Below are positions 17,935 to 26,304 of a stretch of 64,000 bases of DNA, one piece after another; position 1 is the stretch's first letter; each line of letters begins with the position of its first letter. The stretch covers positions 124,001-188,000 of the forward strand of contig NZ_BNJF01000001.1 in NCBI RefSeq assembly GCF_016587355.1, in the 5' to 3' direction. Origin of the DNA: Ktedonospora formicarum. GTDB lineage: Bacteria > Chloroflexota > Ktedonobacteria > Ktedonobacterales > Ktedonobacteraceae. The position numbers and the translations under genes were made by a program. The notes under the pieces are model-generated. The model saw only the letters and a program-made list of their open reading frames with translations. It had not been told where the DNA came from and did not search any database.

Positions 17935-18267
17935 ATGCAGACGCCGTGGGGAGAATCAATAACGAATCAGCAGCTCGAAGAAGGTGTGTTCTGGGTCACA
18001 ACAAATGAAGCTGGAGGTATCCTCGTTGAGAGCCAACATGCCCAGGTGCTGCTCAGCGCTAAAGCCTGCAGCATCGGTCGACCCTGGTGTGATTTTCTGG
18101 CATTTGAGCAAGACCATGCTATGCTTGTCGTATTTTATGAACAACCACATCTTTATCCCTGGGTCGAAGAAGAATTGAGCGCAAAACTCGCAGAGGATTG
18201 CTTACGCCTCGATTTCCCCAACTATTTTCGAACCCACGAGAAAATGGAACTCTGTCTAATGAAGTAA
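17935..18267 (+). CDS. Small hypothetical protein, DUF7007-like
   Basis: A 110-residue acidic protein starting MQTPWGESITNQQLEEGVFW. The pattern PWG...GVFWVTT...GG near the N-terminus and acidic aromatic C-terminal half (FYEQPHLYPWVEEE) resemble DUF7007 proteins, whose function is unknown. GGGGAAA lies upstream of the ATG. Its end overlaps the 3' end of the convergent nuclease gene by 12 bp. No partner is evident. The family assignment is from memory of the pattern and moderate. Confidence 0.6.
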   Translation: MQTPWGESITNQQLEEGVFWVTTNEAGGILVESQHAQVLLSAKACSIGRPWCDFLAFEQDHAMLVVFYEQPHLYPWVEEELSAKLAEDCLRLDFPNYFRTHEKMELCLMK

Positions 18268-19523
18268 CGGTATTGCTTCCCATTGAATGGCGCTTTTAAA
18301 CCTATCGAAGGATTCTCTGGCACGCAGATAGCATTCTTCTGAGGAAAGCGTCATGCTTCCTACCTGGACTTGGGGATTGAGAATGGCAAGGAGATTTGTT
18401 TTGGGGCAATCATGGTCCGGTGATTGCACCGCATAGCCGCTCTTTAGCGCCCAATCAAGATAGAAAATACAGTTGATCAAAGCCAGAAGAGCACCATGAA
18501 AGTCCGACGGACAGAAACGATATTGGCAACCATCATTCAGGTTATAGATGATAAGATCTAGTTCCTGATGTAAAGGCATATGTATGTCTGCTAGCATACC
18601 TTTCTGACGACTTATGTAGTCACGTACATCCCAACGGGTTTGAAAAGCTATCCAATACACCATTAATTGCATAGCATGAAACTCGCTAGGCTGCGATTTT
18701 TCAGAAAGATCTTCGCCTTTCTCATGCTCCTCTACGAGGTTCGCGAAGAGACCAGGCAAGGGATCGCTCTTTTTCTTGCGCATACCCAGCCCCTTCTTAA
18801 ATTCAATGATCGCAGGCACTCTATATATTTGTCCGGCATGCTCTCTCTTACACAAACGTATCTGATCAAATTCCCCCACCAGACCAACATATCCCCCCAA
18901 TCAGCATGCCCCTCAAAGGTCTGGCTAGTTGAAAGCAACTTGCATTTGAAGCGCTCCGAAGCCGCTAGAATGCTCGAACCAGTGCTAGCAAGCTCACGTT
19001 GATAACGCAATAACGGCTGAATGACAGATGCAGAGAACCGACTCTCACGCATACTAAGTTCCTCAAAGAACATCGCAAGCCGCAACTTCCCCGTTTCTTG
19101 TAAAGCTGCGAGCGCATCATTGTAGAGAAAATTGCTGAGTACAGTTGGATGAGAGAGTAGCATGGACCGTTGTTCAGCTAAAAGAGGCCCCTGAGGATCA
19201 TGGAGAAGGTTAATAAGTGTATGAAGAAGCGTACCAACAAGGCGAGGATCAGGCTCGCCGCCACTAAAAAGTGACTGCTGGCGAACATTAGTATAGTGTT
19301 TAGGTTCCTTCGGACGCCTCTTCCGTCGCTGTTCAAGCGAACAGCTGGGGCACTCCAGATATGAGGCAAGGGCTGAATAACTTACGGGATTGAGCACAAA
19401 GGGATTGCTAATATGCTGTATTTTGAACAGATCCGCATAATTGAGATTCACATAATACGGAATAGGATGTGTAGTAGCCTGAGAAGCAGCAATTACACGT
19501 AGTGTGTTAATAGAGTGCATCAT
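18256..19523 (-). pseudogene. PD-(D/E)XK (RecB/Cas4-like) nuclease, frame interrupted
   Basis: Two overlapping minus-strand frames together give one nuclease of about 422 residues. The upstream frame (ATG 19523) runs through FKCKLLSTSQTFEGHADWG and then leaves the conserved reading; the downstream frame continues with GYVGLVGEFDQIRL and VPAIIEFKKG. The D in GEFDQ and the ExK in IEFKKG form the active-site pattern. The break is at a run of six G on the coding strand (18893-18898); one extra G would restore the frame. The N-terminal half has a CxxCSLEQRR stretch that, with later Cys residues, might hold a cluster as in Cas4/AddB. No CRISPR or cas genes are near. It is either decayed, a sequencing error, or slips at the G run. 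Confidence 0.65.
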
Positions 19524-19845
19524 CTCTCGTCCTGATAGAATAGAGAAGAATGGTCCTTCATGGCACTACAATGTATTTTTATACCTATATATTCTATACC
19601 TTTATTTCTTCAATTTGTCAACCATCTCAAATAGATAGTGCAAAATCGGTTTCTATGACTAAAAAGATTAAAAGTGTTACCTGCTCGTATGGTTCTCGAT
19701 CCATTTTGGGAATACAAATCTTTTAAAGAAGTGTAAAAAAGGTGGCATCAACTTGTAAGGGAACGGCGTTTACCGACAATTGGCTGCTCATTGCCATGCT
19801 TAGCACAACCGCTTCACCATCGTAGAGCAACGATGCGATAAAGAG
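19524..19845. other. Intergenic region
   Basis: About 320 bp, AT-rich, between the nuclease promoter side and a small hypothetical frame. No gene or clear regulatory structure was seen. Confidence 0.4.
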
Positions 19846-20091
19846 CTAGTGAGAGTTAGTTCCCATATCGCTCCTTCTCAAAAACACGAGGGCTTCTTCA
19901 GGATACATCTCTCGGAATTGATCAAAATCTCTATCGATCCATGAGACATCATCACGATACACTATGAACTGCTTGGCAATAAGCGCTAATGAAAGGCGTC
20001 GATCCTGCTCTGAAAAATGAGAAAAATTATTTAGCAGGGCGAGAAACACTTCAACAACCTTTATCTCAGCACACTCGGCAATGGCTTTCAC
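19846..20091 (-). CDS. Small hypothetical protein, doubtful
   Basis: An 81-residue frame starting at GTG 20091 with helical, charged composition (KVVEVFLALLNNF, RDFDQFREMYPEEALVFL). It is in the same frame as the YceI gene just upstream and begins 36 bp after that stop, with open codons (FFEPSYWE) in between and no good ribosome site. It might be a remnant of a larger gene or translated by read-through. No homology recognised. Confidence 0.3.
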   Translation of the reverse strand: MKAIAECAEIKVVEVFLALLNNFSHFSEQDRRLSLALIAKQFIVYRDDVSWIDRDFDQFREMYPEEALVFLRRSDMGTNSH

Positions 20092-20127
20092 TTCCCAATA
20101 CGACGGCTCGAAAAATTGAGCTTTCTT

Positions 20128-20652
20128 TTACACATGTAACGCTTCAATGCGTAACTCAATATGGACTCTATTTCCGACAAGAGGTAAACCATCTCCTACG
20201 AGTTGATTGAAACGCATCTGAAACGCTCTTCTATCAAGAATGCCTCTAGCCGTTAATCCGATTCGGATACTCTCTGTGAGGGGATCACGAACCGAACCAG
20301 TAAATTCGGTCTGCAATTCTATGGTACCAGTAATGCCATGTAACGTGAGATTTCCTGTCACAATACTGCTTTTTGGCCCAATCGGTCGTACGCTGGTACT
20401 TTCAAAGGTGATGGTTGGATACTTAACGACCTCGAAGAAATCAGCCGAGCGGAGGTGGGCATCTCTTTGAGTAACACCTGTATCAATACTGGCTGCTTGA
20501 ATGCGAGCCTTTACCCAGGAATTTTCTGGATGTTGTGTATCGAGATGAATGGTACCATGCACATCCTTAAAGCGTCCTTTGACAATGTTAATAGTGAGAT
20601 GGGTCACCGAAAACTCGACAAGAGTATGATGGGGATCAATTTCCCAAGGCAT
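20128..20652 (-). CDS. YceI-family protein
   Basis: A 174-residue YceI-like lipid-binding beta-barrel. Family hallmarks: start MPWEIDPHHTLVEFSVTH, the VKGRF..VHGTIHLD segment, IDTGVTQRDAHLRSADFF and KYPTITFEST, then VTGNLTLHGIT. YceI proteins bind isoprenoid-type lipids and many are induced by stress; this one lacks a signal peptide, as is common in non-proteobacterial members. ATG at 20652 has AAGGAAG 7 nt upstream; the earlier start at 20697 is less likely. Confidence 0.9.
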   Translation of the reverse strand: MPWEIDPHHTLVEFSVTHLTINIVKGRFKDVHGTIHLDTQHPENSWVKARIQAASIDTGVTQRDAHLRSADFFEVVKYPTITFESTSVRPIGPKSSIVTGNLTLHGITGTIELQTEFTGSVRDPLTESIRIGLTARGILDRRAFQMRFNQLVGDGLPLVGNRVHIELRIEALHV

Positions 20653-20914
20653 ATTGCTCTTCCTTATTGTGCAGGATAGAGAGAATAGTCTATCCACATT
20701 AGTAGACAGTCTCTCAAGTCGATGGGGTTGACAAGCCTCTTCCAGAGCTCAAACATAAATACGTTTTTCTAGATAAGTGAGCGCAGTACAAGATTTTCGC
20801 CAATAGACGCCAATGGCACATCGTTCCACATGAAATGAAAAATATATGAAACGAGTGCCATTGACATATGACATATCAATATAATGGCAGACCCGGTAAG
20901 GTCAACCTATTTTC

Positions 20915-21484
20915 TCACCCACGAGCTTCACGTGCTTGTCGCATAATTTCACGTAATTGATCGAGGTGGTCCGCATCGTGAAAAAGACCAAGGAGGAAGC
21001 GGCCAACGGCGTTAAGTTCACCGATTTGTGGGAAAGGTGAATAGGTGTTCTCCAGGTGAGGCTCGTCAGGCCATGCATCGAGCAAGGCGAGACGCATTCG
21101 ACGACTCTCCTTAAGGCGCTGACGCACCTGGGCAATGCTGGTCACACTCTCCCATGGGACCTCATAACGTGAGCGACCTTCAACAGGGAGTCCACGAGCC
21201 AGTTCGAGCGCGAGGGCAGCAGACTCTTCAGAGGAGGCGGTAGCGTGAACCACCACATGGCCCAATGTCCATGCCAGGTTAGCGTCTTCAGGCTTCCCGA
21301 AAGTATCATCCGCGTTGGGGTCTTGTGGCACAAATGTCACGTCTACGTCAACAGCATCACCGACGATTTCCTGCATGACATCAATCATTTCATTGGTAGA
21401 CTGATACAGATCGGCTTTGGTCAGACCTTTTGCCATATCTGCAAAGCTCAGAGAACCACTTTTGACGGCACTAAAATCGAGCAT
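20915..21484 (-). CDS. DinB-family protein
   Basis: A 189-residue four-helix protein of the DinB/YfiT superfamily. The likely metal-binding histidines are in LGHVVVHATAS (about 75-85) and FHDADHLDQL (about 170-180). Such proteins include thiol-dependent transferases that use bacillithiol or mycothiol, but the substrate cannot be read from the sequence. GAGG lies 7 nt before the ATG. It stands alone between YceI and a GNAT gene. Other DinB proteins or fragments occur at 42893 and 57477. Confidence 0.82.
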   Translation of the reverse strand: MLDFSAVKSGSLSFADMAKGLTKADLYQSTNEMIDVMQEIVGDAVDVDVTFVPQDPNADDTFGKPEDANLAWTLGHVVVHATASSEESAALALELARGLPVEGRSRYEVPWESVTSIAQVRQRLKESRRMRLALLDAWPDEPHLENTYSPFPQIGELNAVGRFLLGLFHDADHLDQLREIMRQAREARG

Positions 21485-21696
21485 AGAGGAACCTCTTCAT
21501 ACATAACTGTGTAATGAGAAATAAAAAAATATTCACAAGCCTTGTGCTGTTTGCGCAAGCAAGCTGAGAATGTTCCTCTCTACAAAACATCTGATCAATG
21601 CGGTCTATTCCATCTTCATCCAGGAGTCCCGCTGCGTGTCCCCTCCGGCATGTATTATCAACGAACTCTTATGCTCTGTAGAAAAGAAAGAGGATA

Positions 21697-22143
21697 TCAA
21701 GAGTGGAAATCAATTTCAAAGAATGGATAATCGGGCTGAGGGCAAGGGTCACCAGTGTAACCAAGCCGCTGATAGAAACCAAGAGATGACTGATTGGCTT
21801 GCCATTCGAGATAACGTACTCCTGCCTGCTGTGCCCACGCCTTACAGGAGCTGAAAAGCACCGCGCCAACCCCTTGCTTCTGGTACTCAGGAAGGACAAA
21901 TAGGTCGTGAAGACGAGCAGATTGAAAGCCAGCCCTTAAATGAGCGCCATAGTTTTGTACCCATCCATAGCCAACAAGATGGTCATCAACGAAAGCAACG
22001 GGAAGATGATGGTCAGAACGACGGCAATATTCTTCAAATCGTCTCTTTACCTCTTTTTCAGAATCACTATTCCTCATTAACAGCGGCAAAATATTTTGCC
22101 AATCTTCAGGTTGTGCATGACGCACATCTAACTTACTCACCAT
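21697..22143 (-). CDS. GNAT-family N-acetyltransferase
   Basis: A 148-residue acetyltransferase. The acetyl-CoA-binding motif A is clear: LHDLFVLPEYQKQGVGAVLF (Q-x-x-G-x-G/A), followed by AGVRYLEWQANQ and the motif B GFYQRLGYT. The start at 22143 has GAGG 5 nt upstream; an ATG at 22167 is in frame but without a ribosome site. The acceptor is unknown. It stands alone, divergent from ctaD. Confidence 0.88.
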   Translation of the reverse strand: MVSKLDVRHAQPEDWQNILPLLMRNSDSEKEVKRRFEEYCRRSDHHLPVAFVDDHLVGYGWVQNYGAHLRAGFQSARLHDLFVLPEYQKQGVGAVLFSSCKAWAQQAGVRYLEWQANQSSLGFYQRLGYTGDPCPQPDYPFFEIDFHS

Positions 22144-22450
22144 CTTTTCCTCACATTTACAAAACATATTTCAGCCTGAGATGCCTATCCTATCAGAAAC
22201 TTTTCACAGATACTATTGCGCAATGAAGTCTTATTCATGTGCAAACAGAAAGACAGTAAGCCCACAAAGTATTACTGATGGCAAGATCAAAACTGATTGT
22301 GCTCGCAACGCACCCAAAGCAAAGGGTCAATTCTATGGGCCAAACAATAAATGCACAGATTAAGATTTCATTGATTATAAAGAGATGACATCGTGAAGTA
22401 TATACTGTTACTAGTAAATAGATAGAAGAGCCATTTGGGGGGGATTGTAT
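22144..22450. other. Intergenic region upstream of ctaD
   Basis: About 300 bp between the divergent GNAT and ctaD genes. A run of seven G (ending 22443) forms the ctaD ribosome site; no specific operator was recognised. Confidence 0.4.
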
Positions 22451-24139
22451 ATGGCAACTCGCGCTAGTAATAGGATTCCAACAAGAATACGAGAAAGGGA
22501 TTTCAGCGAAACCTACATTGGTAGCTGGCTCACAACCACCGATCACAAAAAGATCGGCATTATGTACATGGTCACAGCCTTCTTCTTCTTCCTGATTGGT
22601 GGTCTAGAGGCCCTCCTCCTTCGGACCCAACTGGCAATTCCAAATGGCAAGGTGCTCAACCCTGAAGAATATAACCAGCTTTTCACCATGCATGGCACGA
22701 CAATGATCTTCTTGTTCATCATGCCAATACTCTCAGGATTTGGCAACTATATTGTCCCCTTGATGCTTGGAGCACGTGATATGGCATTCCCACGCATGAA
22801 TGCCTTTGCCTTCTGGATTTTCCTATTTGGGGGTCTCTTCTTACAGTCAAGCTTCATCTTTAACACCGCTCCAAATGGCGGCTGGTTTATGTATGCTCCT
22901 TTAAGTCTGACAGCCGCTGCCTGCGGAGTCCATGCCTATCAGTGCACACCTGGAATGAACGCGGATTTCTGGATTCTAGGAATCACCATGCTAGGCATCT
23001 CTTCAATCTCGGGATCACTGAACTTTGTGGTGACCATTTTGAAGTTACGCGCTCCTGGCATGAGCATTAACCGAATACCGCTCTTTACATGGATGATCCT
23101 GGTCATGGCATTCTTGATATTATTCGCCATGCCAAGTTTAACGGCTGCAAGCTTGATGTTGCTATTCGATCGCCATCTCGGGACACACTTCTATCAGTTT
23201 GCCTATGGTGGTGACCCGCTTTTGTGGCAGCATCTTTTCTGGTCCTTTGGTCATCCAGAGGTATACATTCTCATTCTACCTGCCTTTGGTATTGCCTCTG
23301 AAATCTTGCCGGTCTTCTCACATAAACCCATTTTTGGCTATACCTTTATCGCCTGGTCTGGCGTAGCAATTGGTTTTTTGAGCTTCACCGTCTGGGCACA
23401 TCACATGTTCGCCGTTGGCTTACCACCTATCGCCCAGGCTTTCTTTGCGACCAGCACGGTTCTCATTGCAATACCAACCGCAGTGAAAATCTTCAACTGG
23501 CTAGGAACAATCTACAAGGGAAATTTGAGCTTTAAGCCTCCTATGGTCTTCGCACTCGGTTTTATCGCGATGTTCCTCATTGGGGGTCTGAATGGCGCGG
23601 CACTGGCTGTTGTGCCATTTGACTATCAAGCCACAGACAGCTACTTTGTGGTCTCACATATTCACTATGTACTCTTTGGAGGAAGTGTCCTGGCAATCTT
23701 CGCGGGTATTTTCTACTGGTTCCCCAAGATGACAGGTAAACTCATGAATGAAAAGCTCGCCCATATACAATTCTGGTTGATGATGATTGGTATGAACCTG
23801 GCATTCTTCCCAATGCATATTCTGGGATTACTGGGCATGCCACGCCGTATCTATACCTATCCAGCCTATTTTGGATGGAATGAATTGAACCTGATGTCAA
23901 GCATCGGTGCCTTCTTGCTTGGTATTGCTGTCATGATGTTCGTCTTCAACTTCATCTTAAGCATGAAATCAGGCCAGAAGGCAGGAGATGATCCCTGGGA
24001 TGGCTTTACCCTGGAATGGGACACTACATCTCCCCCTAAACCATATAACTTCCTTCGCCTCCCTATCGTCCGCAGTCGCCGCCCATTCTATGACAAGAAG
24101 AATCCCGAAATCGCGGATTGGAAATCGGTCATTCACTAG
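22451..24139 (+). CDS. ctaD: Cytochrome c oxidase subunit I
   Basis: A 562-residue haem-copper oxidase subunit I with about 12 membrane helices. Ligands are visible: haem a His in FTMHGTTM, CuB site FGHPEVY with the cross-linked Tyr, the HH pair in VWAHHMF, and the haem pair in SHIHYVLFG. It reduces O2 in the cytoplasmic membrane. ATG at 22451 follows a GGGGGGGA ribosome site; a TTG at 22445 is also open. An insert with two Cys (ACGVHAYQCTPGMNAD) replaces the usual short SPG loop between helices III and IV. No ctaC, ctaE or haem synthesis genes adjoin, so it is an orphan copy that must borrow other subunits. Confidence 0.96.
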   Translation: MATRASNRIPTRIRERDFSETYIGSWLTTTDHKKIGIMYMVTAFFFFLIGGLEALLLRTQLAIPNGKVLNPEEYNQLFTMHGTTMIFLFIMPILSGFGNYIVPLMLGARDMAFPRMNAFAFWIFLFGGLFLQSSFIFNTAPNGGWFMYAPLSLTAAACGVHAYQCTPGMNADFWILGITMLGISSISGSLNFVVTILKLRAPGMSINRIPLFTWMILVMAFLILFAMPSLTAASLMLLFDRHLGTHFYQFAYGGDPLLWQHLFWSFGHPEVYILILPAFGIASEILPVFSHKPIFGYTFIAWSGVAIGFLSFTVWAHHMFAVGLPPIAQAFFATSTVLIAIPTAVKIFNWLGTIYKGNLSFKPPMVFALGFIAMFLIGGLNGAALAVVPFDYQATDSYFVVSHIHYVLFGGSVLAIFAGIFYWFPKMTGKLMNEKLAHIQFWLMMIGMNLAFFPMHILGLLGMPRRIYTYPAYFGWNELNLMSSIGAFLLGIAVMMFVFNFILSMKSGQKAGDDPWDGFTLEWDTTSPPKPYNFLRLPIVRSRRPFYDKKNPEIADWKSVIH

Positions 24140-24347
24140 AAATTGACGATTTCTATCTTGTATTGCATGGGCTTCCTCATTCATTGATGAGTCACGCTAT
24201 TCATCGTTTCTTTCCTGATTTAAAAGTCGAGCAGAACAAACTTTTGGTAAGTAAGATGAGATTCATTATGGGCTCATTTCTATATGGAGGGAGACATGAC
24301 ACCTATGTGATTTGTTTGGAAGAGGCCACAGATGGTGAATGGAAGCG

Positions 24348-24382
24348 TTAAGGAATGGAGTATGCTATACTCCATTCCTTAA
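24348..24382. repeat. Perfect 16-bp inverted repeat downstream of ctaD
   Basis: TTAAGGAATGGAGTAT, 3-nt loop, then its exact complement. No T run follows in either direction, so it is a weak terminator candidate; it could stabilise the ctaD message 3' end about 210 bp downstream of the ctaD stop. Confidence 0.6.
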
Positions 24383-24531
24383 GCAGGCGTGGAATAACCT
24401 TTTCCTGTTGATAAAATGCAGCCAAATTCAAGGCGAATTGAGTTGCCTCAACCTCAATAAAGTTTTGTGCCATCTCCAATGCTTGACGAAAATCCACATC
24501 AACCCAGATTACGCTGTGAGCGGCTTGAGCC
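24348..24531 (-). pseudogene. Short open frame, possible 3' gene fragment
   Basis: After the hydrolase stop, a minus-strand frame stays open for about 60 codons and ends at TAA 24350-24348. Its middle reads MAQNFIEVEATQFALNLAAF and ends RLLKEWSIAYSIP. There is no start at its 5' side apart from internal ATGs. It may be the tail of a lost gene. The last codons are part of the hairpin at 24348-24382. Confidence 0.25.
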
Positions 24532-24541
24532 TCTCAGAGCT

Positions 24542-25486
24542 TCACCTGGATTCGATTCGCCCCAGTGGATGTGGACTCTCCATTAAAGCCCGACACGCTG
24601 TGAACCAGGCGGTATCTTCAGGGTAGAGCGCGGTACGCAAGTACGCCCAGGTAAGCTGCTGGACAGCGGACAGTCGCTCAGGGTCCTCGTCTGTCGTTTC
24701 CGTGACGTTGTATCCAGGGATACCACCAAGTGAGTGTTCTGCTCCAAACAAAGTAAGTAGGCTCTTGCCGCCTGGGCTCATGAAGTACGGGTCAGTAAAC
24801 CAGTCTGGCCCTCGAACGGACAAGGCGGACTGGTCTCGATCGCCCGCAATCACAAGGGTTGGTGTGGTCATGCCCGCGAAGCTCGGGTTCATAAATGGGA
24901 AATGCTCGGATGCAAATGGAGTTAAGTCCGCTCCACCCTGGCCAGGCGCGGCAAGCAACAGCCCTGCCTTGATCCGTGAATCTGCCATGTTCTCTCCAGT
25001 TCCACCCTCGGTATCGAGGACTCGTGCTCCCAGCAACATGCTTGCCGTCTGGGCACCCCAGGAGTGGCCGGCTACGGCGATGCGATCTCGATCGAGTCGC
25101 CCACTGAGGCCAGGAACGGAAGTTTCAAGGAGATCAAGATTGTCGAGGATGCGCTTCATATCCTCAACCCGGAAACGCCAGATTAATGGTGTACGGGGAT
25201 CGTCAGGAGGGGGGTTCAGCGTCCTCGAATCGAGATGAGTGGGTTGCATGACCACGAAGCCGTGGGCAGTCCAGAAGTCGACTAACGGGCCGTAACCATT
25301 TAACGACGAGCCAAAGCCATGCGAGAAAACAATGATAGGCAATTCGCGCCCAATCACGGGCGCTGACACTTGCACTTTCAGATCCTCACCACGGCCCGGG
25401 GCTGATAGCACTACTGGCTTCACCGAAACAACAGGGGTAGGCACACTAATTTCCATGCTCGGCATTGCCATGTCTGATTCATTCAT
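24542..25486 (-). CDS. Alpha/beta hydrolase, chlorophyllase/PAF-acetylhydrolase-like
   Basis: A 314-residue alpha/beta hydrolase without signal peptide. Catalytic triad candidates: Ser in GHSWG, Asp in AGDRDQ and His in GAEHSLGG. The oxyanion region VFSHGFGSS is also typical. Similar enzymes are annotated as chlorophyllase-like or PAF acetylhydrolase-like; the substrate is unknown. AAGGAAG lies upstream of the ATG. It is divergent from a TetR gene, with a perfect long palindrome between, and a consensus promoter on the minus strand (25556-25585), so it is probably the main target of that regulator. Confidence 0.85.
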   Translation of the reverse strand: MNESDMAMPSMEISVPTPVVSVKPVVLSAPGRGEDLKVQVSAPVIGRELPIIVFSHGFGSSLNGYGPLVDFWTAHGFVVMQPTHLDSRTLNPPPDDPRTPLIWRFRVEDMKRILDNLDLLETSVPGLSGRLDRDRIAVAGHSWGAQTASMLLGARVLDTEGGTGENMADSRIKAGLLLAAPGQGGADLTPFASEHFPFMNPSFAGMTTPTLVIAGDRDQSALSVRGPDWFTDPYFMSPGGKSLLTLFGAEHSLGGIPGYNVTETTDEDPERLSAVQQLTWAYLRTALYPEDTAWFTACRALMESPHPLGRIESR

Positions 25487-25519
25487 AGAAAGATCTTCCT
25501 TCCAGCTATTTCGTGTATG

Positions 25520-25562
25520 GTATAATTTCTAATCGGAGCTGTGCTCCGATTAGAAATTATAC
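25520..25562. promoter_or_regulatory. 43-bp perfect palindrome, TetR operator
   Basis: Two 20-bp arms (25520-25539, 25543-25562) that are exact complements with a TGT centre. Each arm ends in GTATAAT, so a TATAAT hexamer is present on each strand. The palindrome covers the start point of the hydrolase promoter and so should be the operator of the adjacent TetR protein. In RNA it would also form a very stable hairpin in the tetR leader. Confidence 0.75.
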
Positions 25563-25585
25563 GGAACATTGATCCGTTTTGTCAA
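25556..25585 (-). promoter_or_regulatory. Promoter of the alpha/beta hydrolase
   Basis: On the minus strand TTGACA (25585-25580), 18-bp spacer, TATAAT (25561-25556). The expected start near 25549 is inside the palindrome. Confidence 0.75.
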
Positions 25586-25612
25586 ATTATTTGTTTGAGA
25601 GAGAATGAAGAG

Positions 25613-26224
25613 ATGACTACCAACGACGAAGGGGCGGGGCAACCTGCCCAGCAGAAACCAGTCCGGCAGAAGCGTGCCGATGCGCAACGCAACCAGCAGG
25701 CTTTGCTCGCAGCAGCCGCTACTGTGTTCGTCGCGTCCGGTGTAGAAGCGCCAGTACGTGAAATTGCTGCTGCGGCTGGTGTTGGGATGGGAACGATTTA
25801 CCGTCACTTCCCAACGCGAGCTGATCTCGTGGTTGCCGTATATCGCCATCAGGTTGAGGCCTGTGCCGAAGCGGGTCCGGTCCTGCTGGCGAAAGGTGGC
25901 TCGCCTCACGCCGCACTCAGTCAGTGGGTCAACCTTTTCGTTGATTTCCTGGTCACAAAGCATGGGCTCGCCGCGGTTCTGCGATCCGACAGCGCAGGTT
26001 TCGAAGCGCTGCATACCTACTTTCTTGACCGCCTTGTGCCCGTTTGCGCTCAGTTGCTTAATGCCGCCGCTGAAGCCGGCGAGACCAGCACCGATATTGA
26101 TGCCTATGAACTAATGCGTGGCATTGGAAACCTTTGCATTGGCACCGACAACGACCCACGCTACGATGCCCGCCATATGGTTAAACTGCTCATCGCAGGC
26201 CTCCTCCAATCGCGCTTAACCTGA
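25613..26224 (+). CDS. TetR-family transcriptional regulator
   Basis: A 203-residue repressor. The N-terminal helix-turn-helix is clear: VREIAAAAGVGMGTIYRHFP with the following TRADLVVAVY. The C-terminal part (DVDAYELMRGIGNL-like: DIDAYELMRGIGNLCIG) fits the SbtR/TetR C-terminal domain found in many actinobacterial repressors. ATG at 25613 has a GA-rich ribosome site; a GTG at 25541 would start inside the operator. It probably represses itself and the divergent hydrolase. Confidence 0.9.
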   Translation: MTTNDEGAGQPAQQKPVRQKRADAQRNQQALLAAAATVFVASGVEAPVREIAAAAGVGMGTIYRHFPTRADLVVAVYRHQVEACAEAGPVLLAKGGSPHAALSQWVNLFVDFLVTKHGLAAVLRSDSAGFEALHTYFLDRLVPVCAQLLNAAAEAGETSTDIDAYELMRGIGNLCIGTDNDPRYDARHMVKLLIAGLLQSRLT

Positions 26225-26304
26225 TACAGCAGATCCATAGAAGAGGCACCTGTAAATACCTCGCCAAAACAATGGAGAATATCAAAGAAAGGAAGCAATG
26301 CACC

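Noticed and set aside
18256..19523. Cas4 of a CRISPR system
   Set aside because: No repeats or other cas genes within the window; only the nuclease fold is shared.
20858..20885. TTGACA and TATAAT upstream region as a plus-strand promoter
   Set aside because: The spacer is only about 13 bp and no plus-strand gene follows.
24118..24351. 77-codon plus-strand frame after ctaD
   Set aside because: It overlaps the ctaD 3' end, has no ribosome site, and no recognisable pattern.
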